A stretch of DNA of 64,000 bases from Allorhodoferax sp032337135. Lineage in GTDB: Bacteria; Pseudomonadota; Gammaproteobacteria; Burkholderiales; Burkholderiaceae_C. Below are positions 16,622 to 24,563 of this stretch, one piece after another. The notes beneath the pieces were generated by a model. It saw nothing but the letters and a program-made list of their open reading frames with translations. It made no database searches and had not been told where the DNA came from. Made by a program: the position numbers and the translations under genes. Location of the stretch: positions 1,178,001 to 1,242,000 of the forward strand of contig NZ_JAVXZZ010000001.1 in NCBI RefSeq assembly GCF_032337135.1, in the 5' to 3' direction. The first letter of the stretch is position 1. Every line of letters begins with the position of its first letter.

Positions 16622-17047
16622 ATGGCCATCTGGCAAAAACCCATCTCGCTCGAACTGCTCAACGCGGGCAGCCCCAACACTGCCGTCGCCCACCTGGGCA
16701 TCGAGCTCACCGCCTTTGGCGATGACTACATCGAAGGCCGGGTGCCGGTCGACCACCGTACCCACCAGCCCTTCGGCCTGCTGCACGGCGGCGTGTCGGT
16801 GGTGCTGGCTGAGACCCTGGGTTCGGTGGGTGCCAACTTTGCCTGCCCCATGGGCCAGTATGCGGTGGGCCTGGACATCAATGCCAACCACCTGCGCGGC
16901 GTGCGCAGTGGCTGGGTCACGGGCCGCGCCACGGCCGTGCACATCGGGCGCACCACCCAGGTGTGGCAGATCGACATGCGCAACGAAGCCGGTGAGATGA
17001 GCTGCGTGTCACGCATCACCATGGCCGTGCTGACGCACAAGACCTGA
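16622..17047 (+). CDS. Hotdog-fold thioesterase (PaaI/YdiI type)
   Basis: A 141-residue cytoplasmic protein from ATG 16622, preceded by GGAAGGAGAA. It carries the hotdog thioesterase core: VDHRTHQPFGLLHGGVSVVLAETLGS, where the HGG turn and the following acidic residue form the acyl-CoA site, and the LDINANHLRGVRSGWVTGRA strand. Relatives (YdiI, PaaI, EntH) hydrolyse aromatic or acyl-CoA thioesters. It is close in size to E. coli YdiI. It stands between the chemoreceptor and the permease gene with a repeat at its 3' side. The acyl-CoA substrate is unknown. Confidence 0.85.
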   Translation: MAIWQKPISLELLNAGSPNTAVAHLGIELTAFGDDYIEGRVPVDHRTHQPFGLLHGGVSVVLAETLGSVGANFACPMGQYAVGLDINANHLRGVRSGWVTGRATAVHIGRTTQVWQIDMRNEAGEMSCVSRITMAVLTHKT

Positions 17048-17052
17048 TTGCT

Positions 17053-17108
17053 GTCGCTATACAAACAGTAGCTGCATACGCAGTATTCATACGGGCCAAT
17101 GCCCGATT
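17053..17108 (+). repeat. Dispersed ~55-bp intergenic repeat, copy 2
   Basis: Begins TCGCTATACAAACAGTAGCTG and continues with CATACGCAGTATTCATACGGGCCAATGCCC. It follows the thioesterase stop codon by six bases and lies upstream of the permease gene in the same direction. Confidence 0.65.
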
Positions 17109-17173
17109 TCTTTCGCAACACCGGCCTGGCCGCCACAAGCGGGAACGGCTGGATTCACAACTGAGGAGAACCC

Positions 17174-18460
17174 ATGGGAATGTTTGACTGGAACGAAAAA
17201 TCCGCCGACGTACTGGCGCAGGGTGGCGTCATTGCCCCCGACGAGCGCCTGCCCTGGCCACAGACCGCCGTGATGGGCATGCAGCACGTGATCGCCATGT
17301 TCGGCGCCACCGTGTTGGCCCCCATCCTGATGGGCTTTGACCCCAACCTGGCCATCCTGATGAGCGGCATCGGCACGCTCATCTTCTTCTTCCTGACCGG
17401 CGGCAAGGTGCCCAGCTACCTGGGCTCGAGCTTTGCCTTCATCGGCGTAGTGATCGGCGCCACCGCCTACGCGGGCAAGGGCGCCAACGCCAACATCGGC
17501 GTCGCCCTGGGCGGCATCATTGCCTGCGGCGCGGTCTACACCGCCATCGGCGCGCTGGTGCATGCCATCGGCACCAAGTGGATCGAGAAGATGATGCCCC
17601 CGGTGGTGACGGGTGCCGTGGTGGCCGTCATCGGCCTGAACCTGGCCAGCGTGCCGGTGAAGAACATGGCCGCCAGCAACTTCGACAGCTGGATGCAGGC
17701 CGTCACCTTCGTCTGCGTGGGCCTGGTGGCGGTGTTCACCAGCGGGCTGGTGCAGCGCGTGCTCATTCTGGTGGGCCTGATCGCCGCCACGCTGATCTAC
17801 GCCATCCTGACCAACGGCCTGGGCCTGGGCAAACCGTTTGACCTGTCGGGCGTGGCTGCTGCAGCCTGGTTCGGCACCCCGAACTTCGCCTCGCCCGTAT
17901 TCGACCCCAAGGCCATGCTGATGATCGCCCCCGTGGCCATCATCCTGGTGGCCGAGAACCTGGGCCACATCAAGGCCGTGACCGCCATGACTGGCAAGAA
18001 CCTGGACCAGTACATGGGCCGCGCCTTCATGGGCGACGGCATTGCCACCATGGTCAGCGGCTCGGCCGGCGGCACCGGCGTGACCACCTACGCCGAAAAC
18101 ATCGGTGTGATGGCCGCCACCAAGGTCTACTCCACCGCCATGTTCCTGGTGGCCGCGCTGATTGCGCTGGTGCTGGGCTTCAGCCCCAAGTTCGGCGCGC
18201 TGATCCAGGCCATTCCGCTGCCGGTGATGGGCGGCGTGTCCATCGTGGTGTTCGGCCTCATCGCCATAGCTGGCGCCCGGATCTGGGTCGAGAACAAGGT
18301 GGACTTTGCCGACAACAAGAACCTGATCGTGGCCGCCGTGACCCTGGTGCTGGGCACCGGCGACTTCACGCTCAAGTTCGGCGACTTCGCGCTCGGTGGC
18401 ATCGGTACCGCCACTTTCGGTGCCATCCTGCTGTACGCGCTGCTCAACCGCAAGGGCTGA
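17174..18460 (+). CDS. uraA: Uracil-xanthine permease (NCS2 family)
   Basis: A 428-residue inner-membrane nucleobase transporter. The N-terminal soluble stretch leads into LPWPQTAVMGMQHVIAMFGATVLAP, typical of UraA-like proteins. The substrate-site helices are visible as VAENLGHIKAVTAMTG (conserved Glu) and MVSGSAGGTGVTTYAENIGVMAATK. It probably imports uracil by proton symport; xanthine or uric acid cannot be excluded, so the symbol is tentative. It has its own GAGGAGAA site and ends in a strong terminator. Repeat copy 2 separates it from the thioesterase gene. Confidence 0.88.
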   Translation: MGMFDWNEKSADVLAQGGVIAPDERLPWPQTAVMGMQHVIAMFGATVLAPILMGFDPNLAILMSGIGTLIFFFLTGGKVPSYLGSSFAFIGVVIGATAYAGKGANANIGVALGGIIACGAVYTAIGALVHAIGTKWIEKMMPPVVTGAVVAVIGLNLASVPVKNMAASNFDSWMQAVTFVCVGLVAVFTSGLVQRVLILVGLIAATLIYAILTNGLGLGKPFDLSGVAAAAWFGTPNFASPVFDPKAMLMIAPVAIILVAENLGHIKAVTAMTGKNLDQYMGRAFMGDGIATMVSGSAGGTGVTTYAENIGVMAATKVYSTAMFLVAALIALVLGFSPKFGALIQAIPLPVMGGVSIVVFGLIAIAGARIWVENKVDFADNKNLIVAAVTLVLGTGDFTLKFGDFALGGIGTATFGAILLYALLNRKG

Positions 18461-18480
18461 GCCGCATCGGCATGCACCCC

Positions 18481-18503
18481 AAGGGCCCATCGGGCCCTTT
18501 TTT
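18481..18503 (+). terminator. Intrinsic terminator after the uracil permease gene
   Basis: Perfect 8-bp stem AAGGGCCC (18481-18488)/GGGCCCTT (18492-18499), three-base loop, then a six-T run ending at 18503. The run touches the stop codon of the converging flavin-protein gene. Confidence 0.85.
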
Positions 18504-19123
18504 CATGGCGGCGCCGCACGGTACCGGACCAGCTCCTGCTCCAGCGCGGCAATGCGTTCATCGCGCGCACGCAGGGCGCGCTCCACGTCGGCCGCATCGA
18601 ACTTCTGCGGAATGTGCTGCGGGCAGTTCACGTCCCAGGCCTCCAGTGCAAACACCACCGCCTGTTCCGGCATGCCCTCGTAGTCCGGGTCGGCCAGGCG
18701 CTGCAGCAGGGCCGGGTCGTTCTCGACCACGCGCGCCCGACCCCAGAGCTTGATGCGGCGGCGCCGCGCATAGTCCATGGTGAAGAGAAAGGCCTGGGGG
18801 TTCTCCGCCAGGTTGCCCGCGCTGATGTACTGGCGGTTGCCCGAGAAGTCGGCAAAGGCCAGGGTGTGGGCGTCGAGCACTTTCAAAAAGCCCGCAGGCC
18901 CGCCGCGGTGCTGGATGTAGGGCTGGCCCTGGGCATTGGCGGTGGCCAGGTAGAAGCTGTTGAGCTGCGCCAGCCAAGCCTGCAGCTCAGGCGTGACCGC
19001 GGTCTGCCAGCCCCGCCCCTGCTCCATGCGGGCATAGGCACTGCGCGAGCCCTTGCGGGCCTGGACGGCCTTCACGCTGGGCGTGAAGGCAATGTCGTTG
19101 GGATAGGGCCGGTTGCTGTGCAT
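18503..19123 (-). CDS. Pyridoxamine 5'-phosphate oxidase-family FMN-binding protein
   Basis: Read as 206 residues from ATG 19123. The split-barrel flavin domain is visible as LNSFYLATANAQGQPYIQHRGGPAGFLKVLD, LAFADFSGNRQYISAGNLAENPQAFLFTMDYARRRRIKLWGRARVV. These segments match general-stress/PNPOx-like flavoproteins that bind FMN or F420-like cofactors; the enzymes of vitamin B6 synthesis are only distant relatives. The last 25 residues form a likely coiled coil (RALRARDERIAALEQELVRY). The start lies two bases after the stop of the CZB-domain gene, so the two are one operon. The reaction is unknown. Confidence 0.8.
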   Translation of the reverse strand: MHSNRPYPNDIAFTPSVKAVQARKGSRSAYARMEQGRGWQTAVTPELQAWLAQLNSFYLATANAQGQPYIQHRGGPAGFLKVLDAHTLAFADFSGNRQYISAGNLAENPQAFLFTMDYARRRRIKLWGRARVVENDPALLQRLADPDYEGMPEQAVVFALEAWDVNCPQHIPQKFDAADVERALRARDERIAALEQELVRYRAAPP

Positions 19124-19125
19124 GC

Positions 19126-19479
19126 TCACACCCCCGCTTCCTTGCGCAGTTTCAGGAAGGCCACGCTCAGCGCGCTCGATGCCTGGGCAAAGCCCGAGCC
19201 CATGCCCAGCATGCGTTCGGCTTCGTCGTAGCGCCCGGCATTGACCACCTTGGCGACCTTGGTCACTTCGCTGTGGAAGGTCAAGTGCTTGTGCATGCAG
19301 TCGCCGTGGGCCGCGAGCCGCCCATAGGACGACTTGCCCTCGCCATGCAGCCATTGGCCCAGCTCGCAGCAGTCGTCACGCGACAGCGTGACCACGTCGA
19401 GCTGCTCGTGCTTGGCAATGGCGGCACGCAGTTTGGTCTTCCACAGGGCGTGGGCGGCGGCAGCGTTGTCGAGGTTCAT
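19126..19479 (-). CDS. Stand-alone CZB (chemoreceptor zinc-binding) domain protein
   Basis: A 117-residue soluble protein made almost entirely of a CZB domain. The zinc-ligand pattern is present: His11 in AAHALWKTKLRAAI, Cys38 in CCELGQWLHGEG, His in the HGDCMHKHLTFHSEV stretch. CZB domains are normally fused to chemoreceptors or diguanylate cyclases, where zinc alters signalling; here the domain has no partner in the same chain. It is the first gene of a pair with the FMN-binding protein two bases downstream. It could sense zinc or hypochlorous acid, both reported for this domain family, but that is not shown here. Confidence 0.8.
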   Translation of the reverse strand: MNLDNAAAAHALWKTKLRAAIAKHEQLDVVTLSRDDCCELGQWLHGEGKSSYGRLAAHGDCMHKHLTFHSEVTKVAKVVNAGRYDEAERMLGMGSGFAQASSALSVAFLKLRKEAGV

Positions 19480-19516
19480 GGTGGCTCTCCGAAGGGCAAG
19501 GGGTAAGGGGCTGCGT

Positions 19517-20065
19517 TCAGGCAGCGCGGCGGGACTGGACCACGGGAAAGTCGATGGCAGTGCGGGCCACGTTGTTGCTGAAGTTGGTCAACACGTTCAG
19601 CGCCACATGGGCCACGATTTCGAGCACGGCCGCTTCATCGAAGCCCGCCAGACGCACGGCGGCGAGCTCGGCGTCGGACACCTGGCCGCGGTTGGCCAAC
19701 ACGCGCAGCGCAAACTGCAGGGCAGCGTGCGTGGCGGCGTCTTCGGACTGGCCGTCGCGGGCCGCGTCGAGCTCGTTGCGGCTGAGCTTGGCCACGTTGC
19801 GGCCCAGGTAGTCGTGGGCGCTGAGGCAGTAGTCGCAACCGTTGTACTCGGCCACGGCCAGCGCAATGCGCTCGCGCAGCGCGACCGGCAGGGCACCCTT
19901 GCCCAGTGCGCCGTTGAGCGCCAGGTAGCCTTCCAGCGCGGCGGGGCTGTGGCCCAGCAGCTTCATCAGGTTCGGAACCATGCCGAGCTGGCTCTTCACG
20001 GCCGCGAGCAGCACTTGCGATTCGGGGCGGGATTGTTCAACGGCGGGGATGGAAAGGCGGGACAT
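19517..20065 (-). CDS. Carboxymuconolactone decarboxylase/AhpD-family peroxidase-like protein
   Basis: A 182-residue protein. The AhpD-like core is ALRERIALAVAEYNGCDYCLSAHDYLGR, containing the redox pair CDYC and a nearby His that act in alkylhydroperoxidase D. A second helical part (FDEAAVLEIVAHVALNVLTNFSNNVA) matches the family C-terminus. It may reduce peroxides or related electrophiles in the cytoplasm. It is divergent from a LysR gene across 139 bp that contain a LysR-box-like palindrome, so that regulator probably controls it. It lies 37 bp upstream of the CZB gene on the same strand. Confidence 0.85.
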   Translation of the reverse strand: MSRLSIPAVEQSRPESQVLLAAVKSQLGMVPNLMKLLGHSPAALEGYLALNGALGKGALPVALRERIALAVAEYNGCDYCLSAHDYLGRNVAKLSRNELDAARDGQSEDAATHAALQFALRVLANRGQVSDAELAAVRLAGFDEAAVLEIVAHVALNVLTNFSNNVARTAIDFPVVQSRRAA

Positions 20066-20185
20066 GGTGCGTTCCTTTTTCAGTTCAATGGTTTTGGGGA
20101 AAGTGATTCGCGGCCAGTGCTGCGAATGAATGAACTGTATTTAGCTTGTCGCAAATTGAGAATCCGCTGAAAATGCAATTCACTA

Positions 20186-20200
20186 TTCAGCATTACTGAA
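20186..20200. promoter_or_regulatory. LysR-box palindrome between LysR gene and AhpD-like gene
   Basis: TTCAG-CATTA-CTGAA is a perfect inverted repeat that contains the T-N11-A LysR signature. It ends four bases before the LysR start codon, so autorepression is plausible. A second looser TGAA/TTCA pair lies at 20168-20182. Confidence 0.55.
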
Positions 20201-20204
20201 GAAT

Positions 20205-21104
20205 ATGGACCAGTTTCACTTGGCGCGGGTCTTCGTCGCCGTGGCCGACGCGCACAGCTTTGCCGCTGCAGCGCGCCAGCTCAAGCTCTCGGCGCCTGCG
20301 GTCACACGCAGCGTGAACGAGCTGGAGCGCCACCTGGGCTTGCGCCTGCTGGTGCGCACCACCCGCAGCGTGCGCGTGACCGAGGCTGGCGAGCGCTACG
20401 CCGCGGACTGCCGCCGCATCCTGGCCGAGCTGCAGGAGGCGCAGGAGTCGGTCACTGGGCTGCACGCCGCACCGCGCGGGCGCATCACCGTCACCGCCCC
20501 GGTGCTGTTCGGGGCCCGTTTCGTCACGCCCTTGCTGGCCCGCTTCCTGCAGCAGCACCGGGAGGTCACGGCCTCCTGCCTGTTCCTGGATCGGGTAGTG
20601 AACCTTGTGGACGAGGGCGTGGACGTGGCGATCCGCATCGGCGAATTGCCCGATTCGAGCCTGCAGGCGATCCGGGTCGGGCAGGTGCGTCGGGTTATCG
20701 TGGGCGCGCCGGACTACCTGACCCAAGCCGGCATTCCACTGTTGCCCGACGAGCTGGCCACGCACACCATCATCTCCGCCAACAGCGTCACGCCACAGGC
20801 CGAATGGCGCCTGGTGGAGCACGGGCAGCCCCGCCTGCTGCGCCTGCAACCGCGCCTGATCACCACCACCAACGACTCCGCCGTGCAGGCGGCTGAGGCG
20901 GGGCTGGGCCTGACGCGACTGCTGTCCTACCAGGTGGCCGACGCCTTGCGCCAGGGCCGGCTCAAGACCGTGCTGACCGCCTTTGAACCGGCACCGCTAC
21001 CCGTGCATGTGGTGCACCGCGAGGGACGCAACCCGCCGCAGAGGGTGCGTGCCTTCATCGACTGGGCGGTGGAACACTTGCGCCAGAATCCAGCCCTGGA
21101 GTAG
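20205..21104 (+). CDS. LysR-family transcriptional regulator
   Basis: A 299-residue regulator. The N-terminal helix-turn-helix (MDQFHLARVFVAVADAHSFAAAARQLKLSAPAVTRSVNELERHLGLRLLVRTTRSVRVTEAG) is textbook LysR, and the rest is an effector-binding domain of the periplasmic-binding fold (GRITVTAPVLFGARFVTPLLARFL onward), closest in pattern to the CrgA/DsdC-like group. It is divergent from the AhpD-like gene and presumably controls it; the palindrome next to its start suggests autoregulation. The inducer is unknown. Confidence 0.88.
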   Translation: MDQFHLARVFVAVADAHSFAAAARQLKLSAPAVTRSVNELERHLGLRLLVRTTRSVRVTEAGERYAADCRRILAELQEAQESVTGLHAAPRGRITVTAPVLFGARFVTPLLARFLQQHREVTASCLFLDRVVNLVDEGVDVAIRIGELPDSSLQAIRVGQVRRVIVGAPDYLTQAGIPLLPDELATHTIISANSVTPQAEWRLVEHGQPRLLRLQPRLITTTNDSAVQAAEAGLGLTRLLSYQVADALRQGRLKTVLTAFEPAPLPVHVVHREGRNPPQRVRAFIDWAVEHLRQNPALE

Positions 21105-21127
21105 ACCTCGCTTCCCAGGAGCCCCGC

Positions 21128-21412
21128 ATGCAAACCAAGACCTTCACCAGCGGCCGCATCCGGCGCGCCGACTTCGACGCCAGCATCGGCTTCTTGCAGC
21201 TGCAGTGGGACAACGGCCAGCGCAAGGCCTACACGGCGGTACCGGCCGAGGTGTTCCGCCGCCTGTGCGCCGCGCCCAACCCGACCACTTTCTGGGAAGA
21301 CCGCATCGCCGAAGAGTACGCCCATGCCCACCCAGTAGACGTGGCGGGTACGACGGCTCCTGCAGCCCAGCCCAGCCTGGCGGATCTGTTCAAGGCTGCG
21401 GACGAGCCTTGA
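21128..21412 (+). CDS. KTSC-like domain protein
   Basis: A 94-residue protein starting eight bases after AGGAG. The stretch IGFLQLQWDNGQRKAYTAVPAEVFRRLCAAPNPTTFWEDRIAEEYAH follows the pattern of the KTSC domain (a short aromatic-rich fold also found at the C-terminus of some lysyl-tRNA synthetases), in which a tyrosine strand, a short helix and a final I-x-x-x-Y motif are conserved. Its role is unknown. It lies 23 bp after the LysR gene and its last 23 bases overlap the 3' end of the converging CDF gene. Confidence 0.6.
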   Translation: MQTKTFTSGRIRRADFDASIGFLQLQWDNGQRKAYTAVPAEVFRRLCAAPNPTTFWEDRIAEEYAHAHPVDVAGTTAPAAQPSLADLFKAADEP

Positions 21413-22022
21413 GTTCCTGGCGCGCCTGGCGCCACACCTGCCAACCGCCTTGCAGTGCCAGCGCCGCCATGAGTGCAGCCACGCCCAGGTCGGGCCAGGC
21501 CCGGCCGGTACCGAACACGCCCAGGGCCGCCGCCATCACGGCCAGGTTGCCGATGGCATCATTGCGCGAGCACAGCCACACGCTGCGCATGTTGGCGTCT
21601 CCCTCGCGGAAGGCATAGAGCATCCAGGCCACCGACACGTTGGCCAGCAGGGCAAGCAGGGCCACCACGCCCATGGTGGCGGGGTCGGGCACGGCACCGC
21701 TCCAGAGCGACCACACGGCCCGCAGCAGCACAAACAGGCCAAAGCCCACCATGGCGGCCGCCTTGAGCAAGGCCGCACGCGCGCGCCAGGCCAAAGCAGA
21801 AGCCAGCACCGCCAGCGACACGCCGTAGTTCAGGGCATCCCCCGCAAAGTCGATAGCGTCGGCCAACAGCGAGAGCGAATCCGCGCTCGCCCCGGCCATG
21901 ACCTCCACCAGGAACATGGCGGCGTTGACCAGCAGGGCGATCCAGAGCACGCGGCGGTAGCGGCCCAGCTTGGCGATGCGGGAGGGACTGGGCGTTTCGT
22001 GTTCACAGCAATGGGCCGCCAT
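21390..22022 (-). CDS. Compact cation diffusion facilitator (CDF) metal exporter
   Basis: A 210-residue inner-membrane protein from ATG 22022 after AAGGAAAAACC. Helices match the CDF family (MFLVEVMAGASADSLSLLADAIDFAGDALNYGVSL). Metal-site residues D58xxxD62 are visible in helix II; in helix V the usual HxxxD is C151xxxD155, a Cys replacing the His. The N-terminus has a CCEHE cluster. It lacks the cytoplasmic C-terminal domain of longer CDF proteins. It is divergent from a CadR-like MerR regulator with a MerR-type promoter between them, so it probably exports Cd, Pb, Zn or Hg. Confidence 0.85.
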   Translation of the reverse strand: MAAHCCEHETPSPSRIAKLGRYRRVLWIALLVNAAMFLVEVMAGASADSLSLLADAIDFAGDALNYGVSLAVLASALAWRARAALLKAAAMVGFGLFVLLRAVWSLWSGAVPDPATMGVVALLALLANVSVAWMLYAFREGDANMRSVWLCSRNDAIGNLAVMAAALGVFGTGRAWPDLGVAALMAALALQGGWQVWRQARQELKARPQP

Positions 22023-22044
22023 GGTTTTTCCTTTCGATGCCTGC

Positions 22045-22075
22045 ATTGGAAACCCTGGAGCCGCTACAGTGTCAA
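22045..22075 (-). promoter_or_regulatory. MerR-type promoter/operator for the CDF gene
   Basis: On the minus strand: -35 TTGACA (22070-22075), spacer of 19 bp, -10 TCCAAT (22045-22050). The spacer is filled by the inverted repeat ACACTGTAG-CGG-CTCCAGGGT (seven of nine positions pair). A 19-bp spacer bound by a dyad is the hallmark of promoters activated by MerR-family proteins. It reads into the CDF gene. Confidence 0.8.
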
Positions 22076-22106
22076 GCCCTTCGCACTGTCTTGCAGGAAT
22101 GCCGCC

Positions 22107-22538
22107 ATGCAAATCAAGGAACTGTCCCGCGCTGCCGGGGTGGACACCGAGACCATCCGTTTCTACGAAAAGCAGGGCCTGCTGCCGAGCCCGCCGCGGC
22201 GCGACAACGGCTACCGCGACTACGGGGCGCAACACCTGGAGCGGCTGGCCTTCATCCGCCATTGCCGGGCCCTGGACATGCCGCTGGCCGATGTGGCGGT
22301 GCTGCTGGACCTGGCCCATGCCCGGCCCGACGACTGCAGCGACGTCAACCGGCTCGTGGACACCCAGTTGGCGCGGGTGCGGGCGCGGCTGCAGAGCATG
22401 CGGGCGCTGGAAAAGCAGTTGCTGGCACTGCGCCGCCGCTGCACCTCACCCCATGCGGGCAGCGAGTGCGGCATCCTGCAGGAGCTGGTGCATGCGGCGC
22501 ACGGCGAGGCCTGTGCCTGTCACGCCGACGCCGGGTAA
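22107..22538 (+). CDS. CadR/PbrR-like MerR-family metal regulator
   Basis: Read as 143 residues from ATG 22107. The MerR helix-turn-helix (MQIKELSRAAGVDTETIRFYEKQGLLPSPPRRDNGYRDYG) is followed by the dimerisation helix and a C-terminal metal-binding tail with several Cys and His (RRCTSPHAGSEC ... HGEACACHADAG). The Cys pattern fits Cd(II)/Pb(II)-responsive CadR/PbrR proteins. It is divergent from the CDF exporter gene and probably activates it through the 19-bp-spacer promoter. Its last 19 bases overlap the converging GGDEF-EAL gene. Confidence 0.88.
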   Translation: MQIKELSRAAGVDTETIRFYEKQGLLPSPPRRDNGYRDYGAQHLERLAFIRHCRALDMPLADVAVLLDLAHARPDDCSDVNRLVDTQLARVRARLQSMRALEKQLLALRRRCTSPHAGSECGILQELVHAAHGEACACHADAG

Positions 22539-24382
22539 TGCTGCGCCAGCCAGGCCTCGAATTCCGCCGCCGGTAGCGGGCGGGCAAAGCGGTAGCCCTG
22601 GAGTTCGTCAACCGCCAGCGCCCGCAGCACGGTGGCCTGGCCTTCGGTCTCGACGCCCTCGGCCACCGTGGCCATCTGCAGGTTCTTGGCCAGCTCCACG
22701 ATGGTCTTGACGATGGCCCGGTTCTGGGGATCGTTCTCCAGGCTACGCACGAACGACTGGTCGATCTTGAGGACATCCAAGGGCAGGTCCTTCAGGTAGG
22801 CCAGGCTGGAAAAGCCGGTGCCGAAGTCGTCAAGCGCCACCGTCACTCCCAAGGCACGCACCCTTCCGAGCAATTCCTGCGCCGTCTGGAGGTTGTGCAT
22901 GACCAGGCTCTCCGTCACCTCCAGCTCGAGACTGCCCGCCGCCACCAGTTTCGCCGCGGCTTCGATGCGCTCGGCCAGTGCCTGGTGGCGAAATTCGCGG
23001 GCCGACAGGTTCACGCTCAGGCGCAGCGCCGGGAAGCGCTGCTGCCATTCCCCGAGTTGTGCTGCAGCCGTGGCCAGGATCCAGGCACCGATGGGCACGA
23101 TGAGTCCACTGTCTTCGGCCACCGGAATGAAGCGCACCGGGCTGACCAGCCCCCACTTTGGATGCTGCCAGCGCACCAGCGCCTCGGCACTGCGGCAGCG
23201 CCCGTCGCGGGCATCGACACGGGGTTGGAAATGGAGCACCAGCTCATTGCGCTCCACGGCACCCCGCAATGCCGCCTCCAGCTCCATGCGCGCCATCAGC
23301 CGGGCGTTCATTTCGGACTGGAAGAATTGAAGCCGGTTGCGCCCACCATCCTTGGCGCGGTACATCGCGGTATCGGCGTTTTGCAGCAGGGTATCGGCGT
23401 CCGGCCCATCGCGGGGATACACCGCGACCCCGATGCTGGCGCTGACATGCAAGGTCTCCTGTTCCACCCGATAGGTGCCACCGACACACTGCAGCAAGCG
23501 CTCGACTGCAGTCAGCATTTCCGTTTCGCTGTGCACGTCGGGAAGCAGGACCACGAACTCGTCACCCCCCAGACGCGCCACCGTGTCACCTGATCGCATC
23601 GCCCCCTGCAGGCGCTCAGCCACCGAACGGATCAGGGCATCCCCCAAGGCATGGCCACGGCTGTCGTTGACGTTCTTGAAATGGTCCAGATCGAGCAAGG
23701 CGACCCCGACCAGCAGCTTGTCTCGGTCAGCCTGTGCCAGCGCCTGGGCAATGCGGTCGTGCAGCAGGCGCCGGTTGGCCAAACCTGTCAGGGCGTCGTG
23801 CAATGCAAAGAACTCCAGCTTCGCGGCATCCGCTCGCTGCTGGCGCAGCACGCCTTCCATGCCTTGCAGCAGAAAGGCGCAGGCAGCCGTCAGGGCGGTG
23901 TCAATGAGCAGGAAGTTGAGTGTGATCGCTGCCCAACGCAGCAAGGGGGCGTCACTGAACAGGGTGGTTCCCGCATCGAGCGGCAGGAAGTAGCCCGCAG
24001 CCAGCAAGGTCACGCCGTTGAGCGCCAGGCACACCAGCGCAGCGCGCATCGACAGCAGCAGCACGGCCAGCACCGGCAGCGCCATCAGGTAGATCTGGCT
24101 GACGTGACCGATGGTGGCGAGCAGCGCGAGTCCCAACCCGTACAGCAGCATGAGCAGTTGCACGCTGTTGGCGACCGGATCGCGGTCACGTCGCAGGCAC
24201 AGCACGCTGACCCAGGCCAACGCAATGGAGTCGGCGACCACCAGAAGCCACAGGTTCTCGTAGATCGCCAACACTATGCTCGGAACCCCTACGAGCCATC
24301 CGGCAAGGCATACGACCAGGAGCAAGCGCGCAAGCAAACGCCCACGCCACGTGTCGAGATCTTCGTTGGGAGCAGAACGCAT
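22520..24382 (-). CDS. Membrane GGDEF-EAL cyclic di-GMP protein
   Basis: Read as 620 residues from ATG 24382, five bases after GGAG. An N-terminal domain of five or six membrane helices (MASE-like) is followed by a GGDEF domain with intact GGDEF at 272-276 and I-site RSGD five residues before it, and an EAL domain with EALVRW at about 400, ELEVTE, DDFGTG, KIDQSF and EGVETEGQ, i.e. the metal and catalytic residues of active phosphodiesterases. Both synthesis and breakdown of cyclic di-GMP are possible; one half may only regulate the other. An upstream ATG at 24436 is the alternative start. It converges with the MerR gene. Confidence 0.92.
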   Translation of the reverse strand: MRSAPNEDLDTWRGRLLARLLLVVCLAGWLVGVPSIVLAIYENLWLLVVADSIALAWVSVLCLRRDRDPVANSVQLLMLLYGLGLALLATIGHVSQIYLMALPVLAVLLLSMRAALVCLALNGVTLLAAGYFLPLDAGTTLFSDAPLLRWAAITLNFLLIDTALTAACAFLLQGMEGVLRQQRADAAKLEFFALHDALTGLANRRLLHDRIAQALAQADRDKLLVGVALLDLDHFKNVNDSRGHALGDALIRSVAERLQGAMRSGDTVARLGGDEFVVLLPDVHSETEMLTAVERLLQCVGGTYRVEQETLHVSASIGVAVYPRDGPDADTLLQNADTAMYRAKDGGRNRLQFFQSEMNARLMARMELEAALRGAVERNELVLHFQPRVDARDGRCRSAEALVRWQHPKWGLVSPVRFIPVAEDSGLIVPIGAWILATAAAQLGEWQQRFPALRLSVNLSAREFRHQALAERIEAAAKLVAAGSLELEVTESLVMHNLQTAQELLGRVRALGVTVALDDFGTGFSSLAYLKDLPLDVLKIDQSFVRSLENDPQNRAIVKTIVELAKNLQMATVAEGVETEGQATVLRALAVDELQGYRFARPLPAAEFEAWLAQHYPASA

Positions 24383-24563
24383 CTCTTCTCCAGCGGACAG
24401 GTGTGACAGCACCCCGGGGTACCAGACCCCGAGCATGGGGCATGCTAAACGGGATTCGCAAAAAGTGCCACGAACCGCAAGGAAATCCCGCTCTCGCTAG
24501 AGCATTGGCTGGCTTTCGCCGATACTGATTGCCACAAGGAGGCGCGGTACACCGCCAGACACC

